This document shows, in pieces, positions 1 through 12,300 of a stretch of 64,000 nt of DNA (position 1 is the first letter of the stretch; every line of letters starts with the position of its first letter). The DNA lies in the NCBI GenBank assembly GCA_030512295.1, contig JAULSR010000001.1, positions 8,021,001-8,085,000 of the forward strand, written 5' to 3'. The notes beneath the pieces were generated by a model that was given only the letters and a program-made list of their open reading frames with translations, was not told where the DNA came from and made no database searches. The stretch is from Bombardia bombarda. Lineage: Eukaryota > Ascomycota > Sordariomycetes > Sordariales > Lasiosphaeriaceae. Both the position numbers and the translations under genes were made by a program.

Positions 1-1996
1 CTAGTGCCAGGACGAAATACTACGAGAAACAAACGGACAGGGACATAGCAATGGGAAGGGTTAGTTCTTGCATTAAAAGTGCCCAAATATTTCATTCCAC
101 CATAGAAGTTTCGACCTGGAAGGTCGAATGCGGGAAGACATCAAATTGGACAACAACAAGAAAGAATAGTTGAAGTGGCCCCCAAGCGCCAGCGCCCAGA
201 ACAGTGTCGGCAGTGAGGATCAGTAGGGGTAGCCTATGCTTGCGTGGTCACTTTCAAAATGGGCTAAAGACGCCGATCCATCCACCGGTTCACCTGCGTC
301 ATCCGGTATCGATCGACAATTGGATAGCATCAACAGGGTCTTCTGGCTCCTGAGAGGGCGCCGACTCTGTCCCTCATCAAGAAGATGGTGCCATGAGCAC
401 TTGGGATCTGCTTGCTGTGACGTCGCTGGCTTTCTCTTGCAGCGCTGAATGGTCGACACCTCCCCTGGAGGGCATCGTGCATCAACCTACTGTGTAATGG
501 TGTGCAGGAAGACGGACCGAAGGGGATTGCGTCTTGGAAATACTGTGGTACAGCAGCGCAATCACCCCTAACAGACAACCCTCAAGCTTTGAAGGTGCAG
601 TACACCTTCTGAAAATATATATACAACAGTGAAGAGGAGAGTAGAAGAACTACTTTGCGTAGTGTTTTAATATATATGTGATCTTTTTGTGTGTTCATAT
701 TAAAAGTGCAGCCTAAGCATAGTCTCGCGAATGGTCAGTGATCTTTTTGATAACCGTAGGAGTGGTGCTTCTAGGTAACGGTGATACCCGCAGGGAACTA
801 GACAGCAATGGCACTCTCTGAATACCTTCAATTATTCTTGATGAGAATGTGTCCTTTTCTCCACATATTTCTCGACACCGGGTTCACCTCCTCATGAGTC
901 GCTGGACAGTATCTATAACATATATTCTGAGTATTCCTCCAACATCCTCTTGATAAAAGCCATCCTTACCTGTCACGGGGCTCGTGTGTGCAAGATTATC
1001 CCATTCGCCATGCCCTGCGGGTCCGGCACAAAGTCAAATTGACCAGGAATACGAGTGCTGGCTCACCTGATCACGTGGAGTCACGCTAAGGTTAGACAAC
1101 GAATGGCTCGGGGACCCACGTTTTTACCCCGCGGTCTGCAGTGCCCAGGATCATCCTCATCACTACGAGCGCCCTATGTGTCCTGTGACTGCAACTTTCA
1201 TGACATTATCTCCCCAGATCAAGATACTCAGAAGTGTTGGAATTGTAGATTTTGGCATCCCTAAGACTTTGGCGGAAGCTTGATGGACTGGTAGCCTTTT
1301 TGCTCAAGGTTTGAGGGTTCAAGGTGCAATAATTTTTTTGCAGAATGGCTGCTTCAAGGTGTGAACCTATTCTTTAGAGAAAGGCTACGACCCTTTGATT
1401 CAAAAAAATAACAATAACGAGCACTTGCGAATAGATTTGACAAGTCCTTTCTTATTCTTCATATACACACACACTCTCGACTACCCGGTGCACTCATATC
1501 ACGACACGAAGTACAGTACTCTTAACCAAGCACGAATATCGACCGCCATCAGCCCCGCATCACGTGCTGTAGCCCCACCATAGCTTTAGAAAGAACAAGC
1601 AGCAGCAGCATCGGCAATCGCTTATCGATTACGGATCCTGGCCTGGCGATCGCTGTGCCTGTCATCGCAAAGTCGCAAAGTCGCTCGCTGGCGTCCAAAG
1701 AGTCACCCGTTGAAAATACCAACGCGTTCACAATAGGCTCCCCCGGCTCCAACAAAGTCTTGGTATGTTTGATACTTTTCATCGTTCTACCCTTTTGTAT
1801 ATGGCTGTATTTAAGAATTAGTAACGATCTTCGTCTAACACTTACCTCGACTACGGACGGACCTTGCTCTTGTGTGGTCACGTCAATAGTTGGCTACCCC
1901 ATAGTTGACTACTGTACTACCCCATAGTCAACTACTGATCCCATGGTCAACTATCCTAAGGTCGATTACTCCACAGTCAAATATCCAAACCACACC
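1..1996. other. Intergenic, no gene seen
   Basis: Only short ORFs without recognisable protein features are present on either strand. The stretch is moderately AT-rich. Its one organised element is the degenerate tandem motif at about 1882-1986, listed separately, directly in front of LTN1. Confidence 0.6.
1882..1986 (+). repeat. Degenerate tandem motif upstream of LTN1
   Basis: Five to six imperfect copies of a unit resembling CCATAGTCAACTACT recur every 14-22 bases: around 1886, 1911, 1925, 1944, 1960 and 1976. Copies vary between TTGACTACT, TCAACTACT, TCAACTAT, TCGATTACT and TCAAATAT. They end about 10 bases before the chosen LTN1 start at 1997, and an in-frame upstream ATG at 1943 lies inside them. 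They could be a promoter or 5' UTR element, or an 18-residue N-terminal extension. Confidence 0.55.
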
Positions 1997-4900
1997 ATGA
2001 AACGCACAGGCAAGACCAGCAGGTCCAACGTGGCCACCAGCACCAACAAAGGCGGCTTCGGCGCCCTCGCAACCTCTACGACGACACTGTCCTACATAAC
2101 CCCACCACCCGATCTCTCCAACATTCCCCAGGATGTTGTCGTGCCATTCAAGAACCTTCTCAAAAAGGACAGCATCACCAAGTCCAAGGCGCTCGAGGAC
2201 ATTCTTGCCTACGTACAACGGCATCCCTCCGAAAATGGAGGGACAGGGGAGCCAGTGCTGGAAGCGTGGGTGAGTTGACTCATTACCCTTCTACCCTTCT
2301 CCCTTCCTCGCCTCCGTCCCAATTACTAACGTGCGTTACGTCTCGATAGACCCAATTGTACGCCCGAACATCGATCGATAACTCCCGTCGGGTTCGCGAG
2401 CTATCCCACACTCTCCTTTTGGAGCTCTTCAATTCTGCCAAGAACCGCATGGCAAAACGGATACCATCCATAGTCGGTCCCTGGCTTGCTGGCACATTCG
2501 ATAGAGACAGAGCTGTTTCACGCGCCGCTACTGACAGCCTATCAGCCTTGCTGACAACAGAAGACAAGACAGCACAATTTTGGAGACGATGTCAGATTCA
2601 GATCCTCGATTATGCCATAGAGGCCATCAGCGAGACCCCAGATACCCTCAGCGACGAGAGGTCAACCACCAAGGAGGACATTGAGGCAAAATACTACAGA
2701 GTCGTGGGCAGCAGCCTTTCTCTGGTTCTTAATCTTTTGAAGAAGGCAGACGCTGCGGAACTTGGAGATGGACTGGCTCAATATTTCGAAGTCGAGGCTG
2801 TCTGGAGCATGGCTGCTATCCAAGACTCGGTTGTACGAAGGACTTTTTACCAGCTTATACAAGTCTGTCTAGAGGCACTACCCGACCTTTTGAAGCCATA
2901 CCTTTCCCAGATCGGACGAGTTTTGGTAGTAGACAGTTTGAAGGTCAACCAAGCTAGCTCTGCCGCAGACCTTGTCAAGGTCTTGACTGAGCTCACCAAG
3001 CTCTTCCCCACGGTATGGGGCGCCAAGAAGCACCCGCTTCAGAGAGTGCAGCAATTTATCGAGAAAGGCTCCCAAGGCGGCTCCGCAACGTACTGGGAAG
3101 ACTTGGACCGATTGCTGTCAGTCCTGCCCGGAGAGACGATATCCGCTGAGATTGCCGCCGGTTTCTTGAAGTCGATGAGAAAGGGCATTTCCAATCGCGA
3201 AGAACCACACGCAAATCGTCTGCATGCTTGGGCCTGCTACATACATGCATTTGAGCGTTTCATCGGCGTCTTCACGCCCACCCCAGCCTTTTTACAGCAG
3301 AACTTTTACCCTCTCACCCAACAGTTTTTACACAAGGATCCAGACCTGTCTGAGTGGACTTCGCCTTCGCAGCCTCGACTATTCCCAAAGGCCTGGGAAA
3401 TCATCACTCGCCATCCCGACCCCGACGTACGCAAATCCGTTGATGGAGAGTGGCAGAGGCTTGCCGAGTTAGTTGTTTCAGCCATGTCCAACTCTCTTCC
3501 CGAAGTATCTAAGGAACACCAAAACTCCCAACGTGGCCTAGCGTCTGAAGGAGATCGATGGTTCACTTTGGTACAGGCCATTTTGGCAAGATGTCAGTCC
3601 CAGAATCTTCCCGAAAGCGGTATTCTACGCGACGTGATTACTTCAGCATCGTCGCGAGTCCTCAATGGCGCCCTTGACTTGTTGATAAGAAGGAATTTTA
3701 AGCCTTTTGGTGCCGCCTCAGTCCTTCAATCAGCGGCGGAGAGATGTCCCGGGTTCTTTTCAGATGGCCTTCTTATCTCGTCCCTGTTTCCCCTTGACAG
3801 TCCTGAGCAGCTGAACTCGATCATTACATCCCCATCCTTATCTCATCTCGTATTCTGTCTGGAAAAAATCTCAGCCGAGCAGCCGGCTCGTTTCATGAGT
3901 ATTTGGAAGGCGCTCGTTGAGGCATCCTTGCAGCTTGATCCTGCGTCATCCGTATCGGCAACGAAACTTCTGATATCCATTCCTTGTGCCGCGGGGGAGG
4001 CACAACAACATGAACAGCTCCAGAAGTTTCTTATCTCGACCTGGCTGGATTGTGCTAAGGGTAACGGACCATCAGCATCATGGGAACTCTCCGAGGCTGC
4101 ACTCTCCTTCAAGGCAGTGCATGAAGAATCACTGAAATCATTGACTGCCAGCGTCGTACGACAGCTGAACGTGTCAGAAAAGCTTGGTTCCGCTCTTAGA
4201 GCACTTGAATTAATTGTCCACCAGAAGCCCACGCTCTTGTCGGAAGATGAAAATGTACATCTGAGCGTGGTTACACGGCTCCTGTCGTTAACAGAAATCA
4301 CGGACCAAAACATCTCACAGAAGGCGGCAGCCTTGCAACTGCTTCTTGATCAACACTATACTGGGGAACGCCCATTGGTCAAGATCATTCAGGACAACTT
4401 GGATACTGCTGGGCCATTGTCTCTTGGGTAAGTATTATCAACTCGAACAGATTTAGCCCATTTGACCGCAATATCTGACTACTCTCCAGGATTGATACCC
4501 TTCTGCAGCAAGCGCTGGCAACCGTGTCATCAGGAACCTCCCCACTGGAGGACCTCTTCCCCAATTCAAACGTGTGGATGAACGAGCTTTCTTCATTTCT
4601 TCAGGAGGTTCCAAATCCTTCCCTGTCGTTAACAAGCAGCTTAGGGGGTGCTTATCTGCTCGTCAAGATAAGTCCCGATGCGGCAGAACAATCGTCACAA
4701 CGTGATAGACAAGGTCGCTCCATTCCAGCAAGAATGGCTGTCTACACCTCTAAACTGCTCTCTTCTGGAATTCAAGTATCCTCTTTACCACAAGAATTTC
4801 AAGTAGAACTATTATACCTCCTATATCTCACCACGGAGCTCGCAACAGACCAAATGACGGTCGCGATATCCAGCGGTCTGTGGAATCGTATTGCGGATCA

Positions 4901-7117
4901 AGAAGTGTTGGCGGAAGTCGATGAATTCATCACAAGAAGCCGAAAGTCGATTAACAGTATGGTTTCTGGTGCGGACGACTGGAGGGAAAGTAGCGACCTG
5001 GCTGGGAATACACTGGTTGGGCGCCTTATAGGCATCATGCTTCAGCAAACTCGCGACTTCAGTCCAAAGGCGTTGTACAGCGCTAAGACCCTCAGTGATC
5101 TGCTCCAGGGCTTGGTCGAGGCTCATGGGCCCCCTGTGAAGCTCGAGGAGTGGTGGGCCAAGTTGGGTATCTTGAGGGCTGCGCCCCAAACTACCTTTGC
5201 TGCTTTAGCCATCATCACTGGCTTTGGCGAAACCCTTGCTTCGTCCAAAACTCTCACCAACTTCTCCATTCGAATGATCAGCGACATGATGGGCGCCTTT
5301 CCCGGTCTTGAAAAGACTCTTTACTCGGTGGTTCTTCTCAATGCCTGCCTTAATGTCTACGAGGCTGGGAAGGTTCCGATCGAGAACCGCAAGCAGGTTA
5401 TTGCCTTTAAGCAAATGGCATCATGGACAGATACCCCGGATGAGATAAGCCCCCGACTTGCTGCGGAGACATGCAAAGCCATCCATCGAATGTTCCCCAA
5501 TATCAAGAGCATGTATGGGCCATACTGGGAGCAGATTGTTGCCTATTGCCTTCACTTATGGAACAACGCTGCTCAGGACCCACCCAAGGCTCGAGTTCCT
5601 TACATCTATTCATCACTCAAACTGATGTCGGCGCTGGAGGGCGACGCTGATGCCAACGATGATCTGGAGGAGACCCTGGCACAATACTCTCAGGCCAAAT
5701 CACAAGCACTAATCAATCTCCTCAAGCTTCCACGAGATTTGGATTTCCATCCGAGCCAAATCGTTGATGAGCTCCTTTGCAGAGTCGTGGACAAAGTTCC
5801 CCTTGAGCACCTCAACGATCTGTCTGATCTGTATGGCCTGGTAGCTTCGGACTCGAGGGCGATTCAGACGGCTGCCTTTGGAATTCTCCACAGAGCACTT
5901 CCTGCAGCCCAGGAAAAGCTCGCAGTTGACCTCCTACTGGAGAAAAAGGGTAAGTTTGCCGTAACCTGTTTATTTTCAACAGTTGACACGACATACTAAT
6001 GGTGCATAGATGGACGCTTGCCTGATGAACTGCTTTCTCTTCTCCTGGATGCCCCAACGTTAGAATCGTATCCCGAGGATATCCTTGTGCAGTTCCCCAC
6101 ACCAATCCGCTCATACCTGCTAGCCTGGCTTCTTATATTTGATACCTACAACAAGGCTCCCCAAAAGCTTCGGAATGATTACACGGATTGTCTCAAGGCA
6201 GAAGATTATTTGGGACCTTTGATGGAGTTCATGTTCGACGTTTTGGGGCATTCTGCGGCCCACCCGTTGAATCTGGACAAGGAAAAGTTTACCGAAGATG
6301 ATCATATACGGACTTATGATATCAAGCTGGCCGACTCAGAACCAGAAGAACATAATATGCAGTGGCTGTTGATTCATCTCTACTACATGGTCCTCAAGCA
6401 TCTCCCGGGTCTGTTCAAGAAATGGTATCTTGCTTGCCGCGTCAAGCAGACCAAGGTTGCAGTAGAAGCTTGGACAAAGAAGCACTTCTCGCCATTGATC
6501 GTCTCGGAGGCTCTAGATGAAGTCAATGAGTGGGCTTCAAAACAAGAGCCAGATGATGATGGGAAAGACTTGATAATTAAGATTAGCAAGGCTTCGAGGG
6601 AGGTCTCAGCCGGCGTTGAGGTTGACGACGAAATGGCCAGTATCGCTGTCCGAGTACCTCCGACGTATCCTATCGAGTCGGTGGAGGTTATTGGTGTCAA
6701 TAGGGTTGCTGTCAGCGAGAAGAAGTGGCAAAACTGGATCATGGCCACCCAGGGCGTGATTACTTTTGCGGTATGTTGTTTTCCTTCTTAGTTATCCCTT
6801 TGCTGCCCCTTAAGTTGTTCACGTACTGACGATGACAATCAATACAGAACGGAAGTATCACAGATGGGCTCGCTGCCTTTCAAAGGAACATTATCGGCAC
6901 ACTTAAGGGTCAAAGCGAGTGTGCAATTTGTTACTCGATTGTGTCCTCTGACAAAAAGCTTCCTGACAAGAAGTGCGGCACGTGCAAGCACTTCTTCCAC
7001 CGCATCTGCCTGTATAAGTGGTTCCAGTCGAGCAACACAAACTCCTGCCCCTTGTGCCGGAATCCGATCGACTACCTTGGCCAGGAGACTGACCGTAGGA
7101 CGCAGAGGGATTTGTGA
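1997..7117 (+). CDS. LTN1: Listerin-type E3 ubiquitin ligase Ltn1/Rkr1
   Basis: This is the RING E3 ligase of the ribosome quality control complex, which ubiquitinates nascent chains stalled on 60S subunits. Inferred exons are 1997-2269, 2350-4427, 4490-5949, 6010-6770 and 6848-7117. All phases join, giving 1613 aa, close to yeast Ltn1 (about 1560). The N-terminus (about residues 30-80) has the conserved Ltn1 block ending in LLKKDSITKSKALEDI, followed by a long helical HEAT-like region. The C-terminal RING-CH-type domain spans about 1549-1594, with CAIC, CGTC, an H, HRIC, a conserved W and CPLC. ATG 1997 is preferred (A at -3, and the protein start resembles relatives). ATG 1943 is an in-frame alternative 18 codons upstream. 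No lesions were seen. Confidence 0.95.
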
Positions 7118-10100
7118 TTGATACCATGGTGTAGTATCATGTGGATGGGGAAGTGAGTTGGAATGGGAGCGCATGCTAGGATTATTGGAAGACACAGTCT
7201 AGTGTCGAGATATGCATAGAGCGTGTCTTAGCAATGCGTTAGCCATGTATTACAAAAGTTAGATAGATCTCAGTGATAATGAACCACCTTAATCTTCTAC
7301 TCCTGACTGGTTCAACAACAGTGTTCGAAACTCAACATGAAGTAAACAACATATGATAGTATCAATAGAACCATCAAGTCCGTTATTAGCGCTCCTGCTC
7401 AGCGAGAAATATGACACTGACGCTACCTCACGATACAAGTAGATCCAAGTCCATGGCCACAACTGCGGGTCCGGATGAGAAAGACCTTCTATTACATGAC
7501 GTGTTTCAGGTAGCATACTGGTACATGACAGCACTTTCTATATAGAGTCCCATCCCAGGCTGTCAGTGTCAGGGCAGTGAGGCCGTAGTGCTCTTCGGGT
7601 TAATGCGAAGAATTCGCAGCAATATCCAGGCTGCTGACGAGGTTTATCGGCAAGGTTAAATGGCAATGGGACAAGCAGAGTCGCTGGTTTTTTGTCCGTT
7701 GAAGAATCAAGCAGTGGGCTCAACTGAGCTGAATAAGCTCCATCAAAAAGGAAGGGCAAAGATAGCTGTGCCCGGATACCTCGAAGTTGAAATAGCGGCG
7801 TAGATTGTGCTCCTTCTTCCCCTCTTACTTCTCGTGATCAAGCTGACCGACGATGACATACAGTATTCAGCCAGCACATCATCTTTTGAGACGCCTTCCG
7901 TTGGTGCATCGGTGATGGAAGTCGACTTTCTTCTCAGCATTGATCGTTTCGACATAGCATCCAGTATCAACAACAATAACACCAACAATGATAGCACCAT
8001 GCCAGCCATTCGTTATTCAATACAGTTTACCAACTAACAATTAAAATTTTGGTTCCGGCTGTCTCTTCATTAGGATCATCTAACTTCACAAATCCCTTTC
8101 ATCGCTCTAGAATAGAATATCCTTTTCCATCTCGTCTTTCACAGTTCGCTAACCCCGGCGTCAGATAAAGATCTCAAATGAAATACCGGTGACTTTCTTC
8201 CCTTGGCGCTGTTTCTTTATCTACACTTTGACACCATTTGTTGGGGGCAGATCAGAATCCTTCCTGCGCCCAGCACCGCACTTTCCTGGGAAATTATATC
8301 GTTGTCCAATATTTCGCTACGTAGGGTTTACCATTAAGCGGGTTTTTGATCCATGGCACCATATCTTTGCTGATTCTTTACAGGCTGTTGGGAATCGAAT
8401 CCCTACGAAAAAAAAGACTTGTCGCTATCCATGGAGTTGTGCAGCACACAGTTGCCGTACGGTTTAGAGAGAAATTCCAGCTGAAATGCTTTAAGCTTTT
8501 TTTCCCTCGCGTAACGGCGTCACTGTGAATGCTCTTCTCCCTTTAAAGATTTGGCCGACTTGACGTATGAGGATAAGAAGGACCTTTGCGATGGCAGGGA
8601 TGAATCAGAGCAGCGGAGCCGGTCGGGGCAAAGGGACAGAGATGGATGTCGCCGCACGGGCAATGTTGACCAACGTCGCTGCCGCCGTTGGTCGCGGTGG
8701 CGGTGGCGGCTGGTGGCGGCGATGATGATGGCAGTGGTGATGGTGTCGTGTGGGAGTCTGAGTTGCTGCACAATGGCCTATGAGGGGTTTGATGGCTTGT
8801 TATTGATTCTGTGTGTTTTGATCTAGCCAACGGATCTAGCCAACGGCCTACATACATACAGCCCTACACCAGATCAACTTTTATTTTGTCGTCCTAGCCT
8901 GTGAGAGAAGGACTTAAACATTTGACTATTGAACGGGTTAGACGGCGTATATTGATGTTGAAGCTACCACTCTACCCAAGAGCCTATATACCACCTTACA
9001 CCTGAGATATACGCCACGCCGGATTGGGCTCGAGGAATCCACATCTTAGAGCCAACTTGGGTTCGCGAGAGCTCAGTCATGGTTGCCTGCCGAGATGACA
9101 AATTGCGTATTATGGCTATTCGGGAACAGTCGGCCCCTTTGAGTGCTCCTCAGGATCCTGAAGAGGGGAGAACAGCCCGTTCGCCAAAGGTCAAGGCTCG
9201 TCAACAACTTAACATGATCCAATGAACAGAGAAGATGAGAATAGTAACCGGCGTTGGACCATTAGACGCCTTAGTACCGAAGACGGAGGGGTTAGCGAAT
9301 AATCCCCCGTCTAAGTTACCCAGCATTCAGCGAGTTAGGTACTGAACTGTGACCATACTTGTGACAGCTTTTGCTGCTGTCTCACAAGACGTCGTCATGG
9401 GCCAATTGTCAACCTCTTCAAAATTTCATTGGCGGTTTTCCTCCTTGAATAGCACCACGTATACTGATGTCTAGTTACTTCATTTAGTGGCGTCCAAAAC
9501 CCTCCGCCATTGGATAACGTTATAGATTTTTTGTTTATCGTAATTATATTTTTTTTTGCCCGCCACAGGCGAAAAGGCCCTCTGCAAGAGCCCCCGGAGA
9601 GGATTAGTCCAAAAAAAATAAAATAAACGAAAACGCCTATTCCTAAAGCAACAATCGAAAAAAAAAAAAAATTTACGACCCTTTTCCGAGCGTTAGCGAA
9701 AAAGCCCTTGACAGGGGCCGCCGGAGGCGGAAGACCGCCTATTATTATTATATGGCCTAAATGAAAGCTTTGCTTCCCCCTACAGTGGTACTGATGGTGC
9801 ACCGCTGTCAAAGGTATTTTATATTATACGTTGTATTGAGAATGACGGTGGGAAAGTAATCAGAAAGGCAGGAATGTCAGAGGATGAATGAAATATAAGT
9901 GCACTTGTGTAGTACAGGAGCTCAAGAACAAAGGACACATTGAGATATCTGCGAATGAAGAGAGAAATAGTAGCATTTTGATAAAAACGACTCTGAAAAC
10001 TGGATCGTATAAATACACTTAAATATTTCTAGATAACCCTGTTCATTACATGGGACTGATCCCCCAATAACCTAAACCATGGCATTGTGTTTTCTCTAAG

Positions 10101-10276
10101 AGCTGTTCATTCTCCCTCCCTTGTCCGCAAAGAAAATAGCATCGGTGATTTTCCCCGAGTTCTCAACCAAAACGCCATAGAGATATTGCTGCATCCTTTC
10201 TCCAGCATCCTCAAGTCATGAATAATACCATCATCCACGTTAATCTCATTCTACAAAAATACATGTGCGTCTTTAC
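7118..10276. other. Intergenic, no gene seen
   Basis: About 3.2 kb between convergent LTN1 and the FAR1-like gene. ORFs here are short and low in complexity, with no recognisable product. Triplet-rich GGTGGC/GATGAT runs lie around 8690-8745. A patch with mitochondrial-type composition lies near 9480-9830 and is listed separately. Confidence 0.6.
9480..9830. other. Possible mitochondrial DNA insert (numt)
   Basis: AT-rich sequence with A and T homopolymers is interrupted by short GC-rich hairpins, unlike the flanks. CCGCC-GGA-GGCGG at 9718-9730 is a perfect stem-loop, and its GGCGG arm can instead pair with CCGCC at 9735-9739. A TTTTC...GAAAA arm pair flanks AGCGTTAGC near 9682-9702. Interspersed GC clusters of this sort are typical of fungal mitochondrial intergenic DNA. 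On the minus strand 9395-9811 is open for 138 codons with a hydrophobic stretch, but I do not recognise a mitochondrial protein. The boundaries are guesses. Confidence 0.4.
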
Positions 10277-11230
10277 CTAAGGCTCATCGTCGTCCTCATC
10301 ATCCGACTCCAGATCAGGATCGGGCACCTGCAAGCCCTGAGGCAGCTGCGGCATCTGCTCAACATCCTGCGGCGTGGGTGGAGGTGGCTGGTGAGACTGC
10401 GGAATGAGCGTGTAGGGCAAATTCGTGGGCAGACCTTGTGCGACAGCAGCCATCTGGGCCTTGCGGTCGTCGTCGCGCTTGATCTTTGCCAGCATGTTGC
10501 GGACATCCGACTTCTTGACGTACTGGTACTTGTCGCCAAAGGAGATGCGGATGCCGATGGTAAGCTGGCGCAGGGTGCACTGGGCGTCGCGGTGCATGAT
10601 CATGAGCCAGCGGACGCCGTCGGCCTCGATCTTGCGGAACTGTGCGGGCACGTTGGTGCCGGGCTCGCCGGTGAAGGGCTCGTGGTTGTGCTCGCCGCAC
10701 TGGACGACGACGCGCCACTTGTCGTCATAGGGGTAGGCCTTCTCCTGGACGGCCTTGAGGCGCATGGGGCAGCCCGTCTTGGTGGAGCGGGCCTGGCGGA
10801 TGCCCTTGCTGTGCGACGTGTAGCTCTTGCCGCCCTTGGAGCAGCACAGGTTGTAGCGCCGGTAGTGACCCTCGGGGTCGCGGTTGAGCGACGACACGAT
10901 GACACAGGCGTAGCCTTGCGAGCGCGTGAATGTCTTGAGGTCGTTCTGCAGCGCCTCAAAGGTCGGGTAGAGCCGGTCCTGGGGCGGGGGAAGCAAGGCC
11001 ATCTGGAAGTTGGGCCGCGCCGGCGGTTGCGAAGTGGACTGAGGTTGAACTTGGTGTTGTTGTTGCTGCTGTTGTTGGATATGCTGCTGCTGCTGCTGGT
11101 GCTGCATCATGCGCTGCTGGTGCTGCTGAGCCTGGTGCTGCAAATGAATGTAGTCTTGTGGCTGCTGGGGCTGCACCTGCATTTGTATCTGCTGGTGAGG
11201 CACTGCATTGCCTGCATGAGGCTGCGCCAT
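10277..11230 (-). CDS. FAR1-type DNA-binding domain protein, Q-rich
   Basis: An intronless 317 aa protein, probably a nuclear transcription regulator. Residues 1-75 are Gln/His-rich, with poly-Q encoded by mixed CAG/CAA codons. Residues about 95-185 look like a FAR1/WRKY-GCM1-type zinc domain: CC at 129-130, GCPMRLKA with C154, then CGEHNHEPF with H181 and H183. Next comes a conserved basic block (about 200-260) and an acidic tail, LESDDEDDDEP. The frame stays open upstream to 11638, but the first ATG that gives a compact protein is 11230, whose product starts MAQPHAG. FAR1 domains are related to the DNA-binding part of Mutator-like transposases. No transposase catalytic region is present, so this is a stand-alone regulator and not an active element. 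Its target is unknown. Confidence 0.85.
   Translation of the reverse strand: MAQPHAGNAVPHQQIQMQVQPQQPQDYIHLQHQAQQHQQRMMQHQQQQQHIQQQQQQQHQVQPQSTSQPPARPNFQMALLPPPQDRLYPTFEALQNDLKTFTRSQGYACVIVSSLNRDPEGHYRRYNLCCSKGGKSYTSHSKGIRQARSTKTGCPMRLKAVQEKAYPYDDKWRVVVQCGEHNHEPFTGEPGTNVPAQFRKIEADGVRWLMIMHRDAQCTLRQLTIGIRISFGDKYQYVKKSDVRNMLAKIKRDDDRKAQMAAVAQGLPTNLPYTLIPQSHQPPPPTPQDVEQMPQLPQGLQVPDPDLESDDEDDDEP
11036..11195 (-). repeat. CAG/CTG-rich microsatellite encoding poly-Q
   Basis: Runs of CTG/TTG triplets on the plus strand encode the glutamine tracts near the N-terminus of the FAR1-like protein. They are interrupted by histidine and methionine codons. The tract is coding and may vary in length between strains. 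Confidence 0.8.
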
Positions 11231-12300
11231 CTTTGTGCAGTATTGGGCTTTGCGCCCCTTGTTCGCCTTGTCCTGTTCCCGAGTTGCGCCTTTGTTTGAT
11301 TGTTTTGTTGGTCGAGACCGAGGCGCTGTGGGAGGAAGCTGGGTGCCAGTGCGATGACGGAAAGACGCGATTGCAAGTCGTATATTTGGCCCGCCATTTG
11401 CCCATGCTGCACGTCGCCTCCCGGCTATTCGCACACACGCTTTCGGGTAAATTGCCCTTCCCCCACTCAGCTGCCCCACCTGCTGGCAGCTGCCGTCAAC
11501 AGACACACCTTGGGTTTGTGATACAGGGTGCACATAGCGGCACGTGCATCGTAGACCACGCCCCCTTTTCCATTTCCATCTAAGGAGAGCAAATGTCGCC
11601 TTGGGTATATCGCTATCTATTTTCGACGCGTTCAACATGTTACATCTCTGTATATATACTGTGACAACACTCTCTTTCCAATTGGCATAATAATTTTCAA
11701 TATTTACAAGCTCTGTAAATGCTCTTTAGTCACATTCAAAATCATTACTACTGGTATTGCACCATGTCGTCTCCTGTCTCGTGTGTGGAGATCTGATGTG
11801 AATTGCAGTGTTGTGACTAACTGGTGTCAACATGTAAGTAGCGTGCATGCTATGTGGTGTATAAGTAACTGGTCAGCACTGCGACGAGCTGTTCAATGTT
11901 GCTTATGGTTGAGGTGTTGTAACTGAGTGAGGAAAGTTACCAACTTTAATTCACTAAGAATCTCCTGCAGGTGGCCCGATCATGGTGCAGTCGCAGGCAC
12001 CAACCTAGATTCCAGTTGGCCTATGAATTTCTCCTCACCAGTTGCCTTCTCAACTTTCTTAAGCTTTTCAAACCCCGTCGCTTGCAAAACCTTCCATTTC
12101 TGCAACCTTTCTTGACTTACACGTCCGCCACCAATACGATTAGGCCCTCACAGCCAGACCCCTTCTCTTTCCCTCTACGCGTTCCGCTTTATTTCTTCCG
12201 TCGACACCAGACTGCATCAAGCCTGCCATCAATTCTGCCAGTCTGTCGGCCTCTTACCACACTACGACTAGTCTTACAACTTCTGCCCCTCAACGTCATT
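11231..12300. other. Divergent intergenic region
   Basis: About 1.07 kb between the divergently transcribed FAR1-like gene and the F-box-like gene, so it should hold both promoters. The 12000-12300 part is pyrimidine-rich and is open in frame with the downstream ATG. It is treated as 5' UTR because the conserved protein starts at 12301. No RNA gene was seen. Confidence 0.55.

Noticed and set aside
8386..8402. T-arm-like GGGAATCGAATCCC, possible tRNA
   Set aside because: Neither strand gives acceptor, D and anticodon arms at proper spacing.
10265..11299. 344-codon plus-strand ORF
   Set aside because: Antisense shadow of the FAR1-like gene; its Leu/Val/Arg-rich translation comes from the CAG repeat and GC-rich codons.
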